DNA of 64,000 nt from contig CAIIXF020000002.1 of NCBI GenBank assembly GCA_903813345.2, forward strand, positions 844,001 through 908,000, written 5' to 3'. This document shows, in pieces, positions 45,376 through 56,900 of the stretch (position 1 is the first letter of the stretch; each line of letters begins with the position of its first letter). The DNA is from Owenia fusiformis (taxonomy: Eukaryota; Annelida; Polychaeta; Sabellida; Oweniidae). The notes under the pieces were generated by a model. It worked only from the letters and a program-made list of their open reading frames with translations, was not told where the DNA came from and searched no databases. The translations under genes and the position numbers were made by a program.

Positions 45376-47866
45376 AAACAAATGCCTTTATTTTGTTTAT
45401 TTTAGTGTATTTGTAATTAAATTATGTGATACAGTAACATTCATGTCCATATTTTAACAATTTGTTTAGAAAGTGTGAGTTTGTAGTTTCTTATTCCTTT
45501 AACTGGTCCATAACTTCTCTCAATCTGTCTCGAGAATTACTTGAATACCAGTGCACCAATTAACTTCCTAATATTGGTGTTAACAGTTAACACATGCCTT
45601 ATTCTTTTCAAAATTGCCACCACTTCAACATGGCAGATATTATTTTTTCATGTCAAACATAAGTAATTGATATTATGAAAGGTAGAATTAAAAGGTATCT
45701 TGTTGATAGATATTCTGGGTTTTTAAGTCGAGTGTACAAATACTGAGAATGCAGGATTTCCAGTTAATTTTGAGATCTCAAAAACATGGCTTCATGCATC
45801 AGAAATTAATCGAATGTCAGCTGTCATTTGCAATTATCATCTCTCTAACTAGCCCCCCTCCCGATTGTTGATGATTGGACACCATCCATAACCTCTACAT
45901 TTCAACACTACAACACAGTACAATACAATAGCCTATATCTATCTATAAGAGTAAAGGAGGTGGATCACATTTGATAAAGTATTCACACAGTAATCATAAA
46001 GTTTTCAAACTGAGACAATAGCCCTTATGAAGTACCATAATGTATTGTTACATATCAGAGGTACATGTTGTGACCTTGCCACTACCACTTTAGAGATAGC
46101 ACATATCTGTTAACCATTTAAACGTGGCATAACTCAAAGCAGGTCATAGCCATCTTTTGCCAAGAGGTGGAGGTGGTTCCATTTTTTTTAAAATCTAGGG
46201 GTTTCCAAGTTGACAATTTTTGCTCAAAATCACTAAAAAGTGCTCAGAATGGTGAAAACTGCATGATTTTGAAAATTGAAAAATTTTGGGCCAGGAGTTC
46301 ACTTGCTGCAGGAGGCCTGCAGGTCAGGTAGCTCTACCCTTTGAAGAAGTGATCAACCTGGTCTTGATGTACCCTGAATTTGCAATAAATCTCTCATCAT
46401 ATTATCATATTTGCTATATATGGGCATATAATCAAGCACCTCAGAGACCTCAAAAATACCCCCCCCCCCATTTCAACAATTGCAAAACATGATTTGTCAA
46501 GTTTCATGAAGTTCACTATATAACAAGATGAAATCTATTACAAAAGAAACTTTGAACACAATTGTAAAGGTCCTGGTCAATGTCATATGTTGAACCATTT
46601 CTCTCTTAGTATTACGGGAGTAGAGTGGGGGAGGGGGATTGATTAGTGTTGTCATCAAAGGGTTAAGAAATTCCCACATCTTTTAATTCTTTATCTTTTA
46701 AAACAATTATCAATGGGTCTAGTGAGGGCTAAAAAATGGATCAATTTTAGATCATTTCTAAAATCTATCCAAAGGCAATTTCTGTATTTTAAGGTCTTGG
46801 GACTTTTGAAATATGTGAACACTCAACATGAATTCTGGCATCTCTGTCAAAAACAAGAACTTTACAAGAACAATAATTTAGACTCAACTTTGAAGACTTT
46901 GTTGGATGGTTAAAGTGACATACGGTATCTGATTCTATCTACAAATCTACTAGTCTTCATCTTTAGTTTTCACATGGGACTATGTATTTCATTGTGTTTG
47001 GGTGAAGTTAACTAAAACAACATATGTCAAATGTGGCCAAGTCTATTCAGCATACTAGTATAGTGATATTCTTAAGCCTGTAGTATAAACGAATTGTTCC
47101 ATGGTCCTGTGATTTTGGATTGTCATAATGATTCCTTTGAATCAATGGGGAATTTTAGATGCCTTTACCCATATCTATCATGTAACAATAACATAAATTG
47201 GATTTGTTTTTCATTTTATTTTTTATAATTCACAGTACTATTACATTCACAATGTACACTGTATCTACAAAATGATTGGTATAATGGCATAGATAAAATC
47301 CCAACTTCACTTTGACTAATATGGCCTTCGAGCACAACATATAATTCATAATTTTATAAAACTTGATACTTTTTATCTTTGAGTTTTCTACAACAATATG
47401 AATAGTAAACAGTTGGTGGTACATCAATCATTATAAGTCAAATATCCACTGTGTGTTTATTATAATTTGATTAATTGCAAACTTGCAGAGAGTCCATGTG
47501 TCAAACAACCCCATTTACTTTTTATTGAAGCATGCACAAATCTAAGAGACTAAGACTCAATGAGAGGGCTCACCAAGTGATCCAAAAACCAGTGATGGTT
47601 GAATACACTAGTATGACACTTTAAATATTGGATACAAGACTAAATATTGTAGTACAGTTACTGTAAAACTAGTCTCATTTAAACACTGCTGGGGCTTGCC
47701 AAAATTGGGTTCGCATTTCAAGGTACATGTAATTTATGGCAATTTAAAAAGTATGGGACAAGAAAACAGTTCATACTGAGAGGTGTTTAGTTTAGAGAGG
47801 AGTTCAGATATACAGGTTTAACTGTATTACACTGCATCTTTTCACATTCTGCTATAGTATTTCATA
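45376..47866. other. Convergent intergenic region and TRAP1 3' UTR
   Basis: A decayed CAGGCCCGTAGCC-family element lies at about 46148-46300 and a whole ACAGTAAAACCTGT-family element at 47659-47827. Minus-strand AATAAA signals for TRAP1 occur near 47456 and 47216. Small frames here show no protein features. Confidence 0.55.
47659..47827. mobile_element. ACAGTAAAACCTGT-family MITE in TRAP1 3' UTR
   Basis: Ends TACTGTAAAACTAGTC and ATACAGGTTTAACTGTA; lies only about 40 bases beyond the TRAP1 stop codon, so probably transcribed. Confidence 0.7.
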
Positions 47867-47968
47867 TCAATGCTTTTCCAAGGCCTTAGAGAGAAGGTCA
47901 TTCAAGCGTCCTACAATTGTTCTTGGGTCCATAATCAGCCCAGCAGATATCATAGCATTGTCGTAGAT
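47867..47968 (-). CDS. TRAP1: TRAP1 visible exon 15 (last)
   Basis: Acceptor [30 protein letters not shown] to the C-terminus EKH and TGA. Phase 0 start. Confidence 0.96.
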   Translation of the reverse strand: MYDNAMISAGLIMDPRTIVGRLNDLLSKALEKH

Positions 47969-50900
47969 CTGGAAATAAATGGGAAAAACACTCAGAATTC
48001 ATCATCTTAAAAGTCAAACAAACAAATTGTTTGAATTATAACGTTTTGCAATGAACACTGCATCTGACCAATTAAATAAATTACAGAGATCAACTGACCA
48101 TGAGCATTATGGGAAGGCATAGCCTTGTGTGGAATTCCACCAATCAGATTGCTTTTAAAGCTATGAACATCTAAATGGAGATTGTTCATCTTATCCTTAA
48201 TTTGGGGGACATTAAACTTATTGAGAAATCACTGTAAAATGCATCAATTAAACAAATCCTCGACAATTTATAAATTTTCATAGCCTTATAAGGAGGAAAA
48301 CATGTACACGATACAAGAATATGTCACCTCAAATCATGAGTGAGATGTGTGATCAAATTGTAAGACTGATAAAGACTACTCGGCCTTTAACACAATTAAT
48401 TTATGATCTTATGAAAAACAAGGAAATAAACAAATATTTTAATCTATGATATCAGAAAAAACTTAATTTGTTCAAAATCTGAAAATCGAAAATAGGGAAG
48501 TCAGAGAAAACAGAATGAATTTTGCCTTTATTATAAAACTATATATTTTACATATACATGTACAAGAGTGGAGATGAGAAAACATGATATTTTTGAACTG
48601 GGTTCAGATAAGTTAGATAAGGAATTAAGTTAAAACAATATATTTAAAGAGATAACAAAGAACAGAGATGAGTTAAATGGTAACCTTTTGAAATTTTTTT
48701 TTACCTGGGGTTCACAACTAAAGCAAAAGACATGTCATTGCCACAGTATTTCCCCAATTTGACATATTGGCATTCAGATTGCCCAATTTAAGCATCCAGT
48801 TTTTCCAAGTGCATTGCCCAATTTAAGCATCCAGTTTTTCAAGTCCATTGCCCAATTTAAGGAACCAGTTTTTCAAGTCCATTGCCCAATTTAAGCATCC
48901 AGTTTTTCAAGTCCATTGCCCAATTTAAGCCTCCAGTTTTTCAAGTCCATTGCCCAATTTAAGAAACCAGTTTTTCAAGTCCATTGCCCAATTTAAGCCT
49001 CCAGTTTTTCAAGTCCATTGCCCAATTTAAGAAACCAGTTTTTCAAATCCATTGCCAAATTTAAGAGACCAGTTTTTCAAGTCCATTGCCCAATTTAAGC
49101 ACCAAGTTTTTCCAAGTCCATTGCCCAATTTAAGAAACCAGTTTTTCAAGTCCATTGCCCAATTTAAGCCTCCAGTTTTTCAAGTCCATTGCCCAATTTA
49201 AGGAACCAGTTTTTCAAATCCATTGCCAAATTTAAGAAACCAGTTTTTCAAGTCCATTGCCCAATTTAAGCACCAAGTTTTTCCAAGTCCATGGCCGTGA
49301 GTGAAAAGTGATTGCCATTGTCAGTCAGGCAAATGGGAGTGTCAAACCTGTTTTTGGCTCAAACCATTTCTTGTCATATCTTAGATCTTTTTAAATATTT
49401 AATTTGAAATTCTGATCATTGTTTTAAAAGACACCTTCCTAAATTTTGTAAATTTCCTTCTTTGTTGCCCCTTTAAGGTACTCTAGTGACACTGTGTCTT
49501 AAGGTCACATTCTTCTCATAAGTTCTCACACATTGTTTTATAAGTGTACAATTGTAATGCATTTAAAATAGCCTCACAGTGTCATGTAAAGTCTGTAATC
49601 AGGCACTTTTCTCATATCTTAATAAACATTTTAGTAAAACATATATTTTTCTACATAACGATTCATAATGGTTGTGTGAATAGATTTTGCTTCCAGAAGA
49701 CACATTTTATTCTTACTTTAATTAGGTATTTCTTAAATAGAATATACTGGGGGATTAAATCCAAGTGCTTGAAGGAAGCCTAAAACACCACTCACCTGTT
49801 CTGCTACTAGTTTGGCCAACTGTGGATTGCTGTCTCTGATACTGTTAAGTTTCACAACAATTGGGTGACTGCAAAACATCAATTTTGTATTTTTCATTCA
49901 TTTTATTGTTAAAACTTCAGGCAAATCATGCTAGTTTTCGGTGGCTAAGCTATTTACATTGTAAGCAGTTAATGAATCAGAATCACACATCCCTGCAGGG
50001 TGGAAAAAATTAAAATTAAAAGGGATCAATAGAGGGAAGACTTGTGTTGTGTCATTGTGTGATACATAAGGTTTCTATTGATGAAATTCTAAACATTAGA
50101 TAAAGCCCTAGAAGGAAACAATACAAAAATACAGATATCACATATTTGTTTATTGTTTATATCATGTTATTACTTTTTTTGTTTACCACAAAAACTTGAA
50201 TAAACCAAGTCATCTTAGATCATCATCTTTTCATGTTACTTTACAAGATGAAACTTAAATTCAAAGTAAATCAATCCTGGTAAGACTGAATTCTTAAATA
50301 TGTCAAACATACGTATACATATATATAACAAATACAGACTTATATAAACAGTAAACCAATGACACTCATAGTTGTATTGCATTGAGATAAGTAGTGATTT
50401 GTTTCGAAAGAGTCATGTGAACAGATATGAAAAACACTTCAGATAACAATGGATCTTATCACTGCCAATAGGTGGCAGTGTTGTTTGGCATAAACAAATG
50501 GCAAACTCATGTGAAAAGAAAACACTAAATTAATTTGATTAATGATTAATCAATATTTACTGTAGCAGATAGAGTTAAAGTATTAACAGACTGCTAGTCC
50601 GTGTTATTGATATTCTATTTAAGAGCTTTTATGTGGATATTGGGAATCATTGATTTTTACGATGAAACACTGTATTGGTATGGGCTATGAATATAGAACC
50701 ATCATAATGTACTAATGTAGCCGGGATGCTCATATAGATATATGTATTGATTGATTTTCAACATGCATTTGGGATATGGAAATTAAATACTAATGTGCTA
50801 TCAATCGTCAGGTTTAGGGTAATTAAAATTGATTTAAGTGTCAGAACAAAGGATTTACTCCCTCCATATGTATCAAACGAGTAAGTTTTCCAAAATGTTT

Positions 50901-53900
50901 TGTTCAGGTTAACTTTAGGAACAAATCCCCAATTTCAGAAAATGAAATAAATAGATTTTACAGTTCATGTGAAAATTTACAGACTGCCACTTTAATACTA
51001 TTTATGAAACCATCTTCTAAAATTGTCTTCAAATGAAAAATCTTAATATTAAACATAAGCACTTAAAATAATGCATTCTGTTTATATTGAACATATCAAG
51101 TTAACTAATTTTACACTAAAACAGCATACCAAATAAAACAATTTCATGCGGTTCAAAAATTTGTGAATTTGATTTTTTATAGATGACATATTTTTCTCAA
51201 GTTTTCTTCTTGTAAAGAGTAATCATACCTTGGGTTAATTTCCAATGTTGGGTTTAAAACTCGATATTTCTCCTCGTCACTTTTATCATGAAGCTGAGTA
51301 CGCAAGAAGTGACGCATCATACCTAGTTCTTGTACCGTCACTATACAGGGGGTCGATGTCAAGGCATTGGTCACCTGGAATATTTAAAGAGCGGCAATCG
51401 TTAATTCAATATTTTGAATCATGAAACTTTCAACCTGTAAAATATATTTTTTATTTAAGTTCCAGCAAAATATCAATTTTTTCATTAAATCAACTAATCA
51501 ACAGATCCTAATTTGGCAATCAGTACAAGTACAATAGATAAGGAGGATAATGTATCCCAGCATACCTTGACCTTGTTGACCCGTGTACCCAGTGTCAGCT
51601 TCAACCAAGCACCCAATGAGTCTGCATCAGTCTGGGATATTGAGCCCTCATCTGAAAAATAATTGTGTAATTCAGACAATAATATCAATAGTCCATGGAA
51701 GCTAATTGTTTAGAAATGTATTTTGGTAGTTAATTTCATGTAAATTATCATAAAGAAATTTGGAAACAAATGAAATAGGTTGCCACATCTGCATTATTAT
51801 GTAGACAAGAATCCCAGAGAGACAGTAAAATCTGGTTCTATAGCTTTGTTTTCATATGAAGCATCATTTTCAACAGATTTTACCCATAATGCAATCTGGC
51901 AATTATATAAACAGACGACACCAGCTTAAACTTTGCTACATTAACTTAGTTTTTAGATGTAGCGTAATTTTCAACAGATCTTACCCATAATGCAATTCAG
52001 CAAGTTGCAGACGACACTTACCAGATTCATCAACTTTGGCATCTTCTTGTGCTTCTGCTACGACTTCATTCTCAACTGATCGGATATTTTTCTTGGCATA
52101 CTGCGATAAATTCATAAGCACCATTTCATCGTAAGGCTCAAAACAGAACAAAACCTCAATGTCTTTCTTTTTCAGCGCTTCCATATATGGAGATGCCTCT
52201 GCCAGTGCTCGGCTAAAATATAAAGGTACGAAATCAATAGAAGGATACTGTAACAGATTCCAAATATCCACCCACATCCAATGGTTTTTTTTAAGAAATA
52301 TAGACCAAAAAGCTGGGGTTATGCAATCTGGCAATTTTATAAGCAGATGACACTTACCAACTTAAAATCTGCTACATTAACTTAAGTTTTCAGATGGAGC
52401 GTAATTTTCAACAGATCTTACCCATAATGCAATTTAGCAAGTTGCAGACGACACTTACCAGATTCAATAGAATAAGGATACTGTAACAGATTCCAAATAT
52501 CCACCCACATCCAATGTTTCTCTTTGAAATATAGACCCACTTCAATTCTTTCAAAAAAAGACCAAGTTCTACGGATTTTTCAGTTAAAAAGTGACCCACT
52601 TTAGGTGCAAGTCCCATGCAGCCAATAAATGGGAGTTAATAGCTTTAAGTATTTTCTTATGTAATTGTACCTTGGCGCATGGAGGTAGAAAATGTTCCTG
52701 CCTCCAGCCTCCATTCTCTCAATGTAGTCATCAAAGCTGGTACGTTCATTAGATGGCATCTTAGAAGACTCAAATCTCAATAGTTTGGCAATTTCCTCCT
52801 GTAAGAAAACATGTCTCAATATGAGTTTGAATGCAAGAAAAGTTTAAATCAAGAAATGGTTTCAACTCACTTATGAAAATCAATTCTATATAAAGTGACC
52901 ACTAAGAAAGTCAACTCAATATGAAAATAAACTCAATATAGAACAGCCACTGAGACTATAAATTCAATATAAAGCGACCATTGATAATATCAACTCAATA
53001 ACTTACTCTGGCTGATTGTTCAGGTTCAGACACAATCCCCTCTCTAAAGTAGAGACCATAGTCCTCATAGAACTCTAGGTAGCTGGCAGGATCCTTTTTA
53101 CTTTTTTCCAGGAAGAAGCGAATAAGTCTGGATGTCAATACATTCCGTAACTTCCTGAAAGTGATTCATTTTTATTACATCTTATCTGGAATCTCAGCAT
53201 TCTGATTGGTTGATGTAGTAACATGTGATCAAGAATACAACAATATATCACACATCCTTCAATTTTTGAATTTATACCTGCTTGTCAATTCTGATGCGAT
53301 TAGGCGAAAATGCATTAATGTAATAAAACATAAAATAACACAAGGCAAACATGCAAAATGTCAACATCTGCCATTTGTAAAATTTGCCTCTAAAGAGCAA
53401 TGGACACCACAAAGCATGAGTTTAACTTCTAAAGACCTTACCTAATAAGATAACTTTAAAAGGTCCTTAGCAAATAAGATAACTTATAAAGGTCTTCCCT
53501 AATAAGAACACTTTAAAAGGCCTTCCCTAATAAGAACATTTTAAAAGGCCTTACCTAATAAGAACATTTTAAAAGGCCTTACCTGATAAGAACACTTTAA
53601 ACGGCCTTACCTAATAAGAACACATTAAAAGGCCTTACCTAATAAGATAACTTTAAAAGGCCTTACCTAATAAGATAACTTTTAAGGCCTTCCCTAATAA
53701 GAACACTTTAAAAGGCCTTCCCTAATAAGAACACTTTAAAAGATCTTACCTAATAAGATAACTTTAAAAGGCTTTACCTAATAAGAACACTTTATAAAAA
53801 GGCCATACCTAATAAGATAACTTTAAAAGGCCTTACCTCATAAGAACACTTTAAAAGGCCTTCCCTAATAAGATAACTTTAAAAGGCCTTACCTAATAAG

Positions 53901-56900
53901 AACACATTAAAAGACATTACCTAATAAGATAACTTCTAAAGGCCTTACCTAATAAGAACACTTTAAAAGGCCTTACCTAATAAGAACACTTTAAAAGGCC
54001 TTACCTAATAAGAACACTTTAAAAGGCCTTACCTAATAAGATGGCTGTCCTGTAGAAGTTCTCTACTCAAGTTCAATGGGATATCTTCACTGTCAACAAC
54101 ACCTGTAATTACAACAAAGAATCAAGCATTAGAGCACCTGAGAAAGATTTTCACTTGCCAAACCAAATGAGCCTCAAAAAGTTTCGTTTAACAGTACAGG
54201 GTGGGCCATATAAATGTTTCCAATCTGAGCTGGCAAAAAGATTATAAGGGTAACATTTTAGCCCAACCTGTACAATCCATCAGATTTAATTATTCAAAAT
54301 ACAGGAAATATTGATACAGAGTTAAATAAACACTTATAATTATGTGATAAAAATAGGATTTTCTTGCAATAACCAATCAAATACAGGGTGGGCATTAAGT
54401 CATATACAGGGTGACCACTTACCTTTGACAAACCTCAGCCATGCAGGTAGAATGCGACTTGATTTGTTCATAATCATAACTTTGCGAGAATACAGGGTGA
54501 CTCCAGATTCTCTGTCCTGACTCATGTCAAACAAAGCTACAATGAAAAATGCACAATGTAAGGTCTTGGAATAAAACTGTACTGAAAGAAAGAGCATTAA
54601 ATGTTCTATAGCAATTCAAATAACATTTTAAATTCCAAAAATGTTGCCAATCAGACTAAAACACATAAGTAATTTCAAAACACTAAAATTACTTGACATT
54701 AAAAATATTTGAAAAAATCATACTTTAACATAAACAATTCAATGTCCTTACTTGGTTTATACTGGGGCACATAAAAGAGGGCTCTGATGTTCAATGGGGC
54801 ATCAGTTTTGTAATGTAACGTATATCGTGGCTTATCATAAGCATTTGAGATGAATCTGAAAAACTCTTCATGCATGTCTTCAGTGACATCTTTAGGTTCT
54901 AAAGTCCACAAGGCTTGGATAACATTTGCTTTCTTTCCATTTACGTAAATTGGAACTCCGACAAAATTGCTGTATTTCTTGATGATATCTGGAAGGTAAA
55001 AGAAACAACATTTGAAATATTATGATTGTGATGAAATGCCTATTTTAAATATGCATTGTCATTGAGTGGGGACATACCTCCTAACATATTTACACTGGGA
55101 GACAGACCCAATGGGGGAAGGGTTCAGTTTATTTAAATTATTCCAGGGGGTTTAAATTTTACAATTTTTGCAAAAGATCACTAGAAATGCTGGAAATGGT
55201 GAAAACTGCATGTTTTTGCAAATACACAGACGTATTGAGCTTAGGGAACTTTATACACGTTGCTTATATTGTATCGTTCACGCACGTCTGTCATGGTGAA
55301 CGGAGTTGATTTGTGTTTGTGCTCATCCTCCATTTTTTCGTCTGCGCAGTGATGATGCGCAGACGTTTCCAAGGGTAATAGAAGTTGCAATTGTGACGTC
55401 AGCGGGCAATAGTTCAAATAAATATTCCCGCTGACGTCACATTTGAGGAAATATAACTTTCCAAGGGAAATAGTAAATCTATTTCGGAACACGTGACTAG
55501 GTATTGACCAATCATGATTAGTGTTACATATTGGGTATATAATAATATCACATATTTACATAACATATTCAGGAGACCCACTAGAACATGAAAGAACAGG
55601 AAAAATTATTGAAACTATATTGTTACCATGGAAACAGTGGCAAATTTTTTCAAAACCAATAGGCGATTTGGTAAAACCAACCAATGAAATGCCTGTTGCC
55701 TGCTGCTAAACAAAACCTCTGATTATCTATTGAAACTTCTGATCTAAGAAGTCAAATGTTGTACCTTTAATGACATCCTCCTTGGCAAAGTCGTAGCTGT
55801 CTCCTTTCAGATGTACCACGATCTTTGTTCCTCTTTGTACACCCTCTGCTTCTGATATCTCATATGTACCAGTCCTAAATACAAACAAGACATAAATGTA
55901 TAGATATCACACTTTTTACTTAAAAATCCACCTAATCAGGTCTTGGCACAACAAATTCTCTTAGTTCAATAATTGAAATAGTTTTAAAAGAGAGTATCAC
56001 ATACCACATATCATGTACTATTACATTGTTTTGTAAAAGAGGGGGCGCAATTATTTTTGACACCCTGTATATTTAAGAATACCCTCTGATATGGTGCCGT
56101 TTGTTTCTCGTTATGCTGTATATTTTTACTTACCCATCAGATGTCCATTTATGGGCAGGTTCATTAGCATCATGTGACTGAGAGTACACATCGACCTTTT
56201 CCCCGACCATAAATGTTGAGTAAAAGCCGACTCCAAACTGACCAATCAGATTGCTGGAAACATCTGGTTTATCTTTCAATTCTTCAAGAAACTCCTGGAA
56301 AAATGAAACAGTTCCATGAAATATATAATGTCACCTGAAATGTCTGTAACTAAATTTTCTCATTAAAACATTTTGTTAGCTACTAACAAAACATTGAAAT
56401 ATTGTAACATTTGCTCACAAAACAATGTAATAGTGTACCTTTGATTACAAAACATTGAAATATTGTACCTTTGATTACAAAACATTGAAATATTGTACCT
56501 TTGATTACAAAACATTGAACCATTGTACCTTTGATTACAAAACATTGAAATATTGTACCTTTGATTACAAAACATTGAAATATTGTACCTTTGATTACAA
56601 AACATTGAAATATTGTACCTTTGATTACAAAACATTGAAATATTGTACCTTTGATTACAAAACATTGAAATATTGTACCTTTGATTACAAAACATTGAAA
56701 TATTGTACCTTTGCTCTCAAAACATTGAAATATTGTACCTTTGATTACAAAACATTGAAATATTGTACCTTTGATTACAAAACATTGAACTATTGTACCT
56801 TTGATTACAAAACATTGAAATATTGTACCTTTGATTACAAAACATTGAAATATTGTACCTTTGATTACAAAACATTGAAATATTGTACCTTTGATTACAA

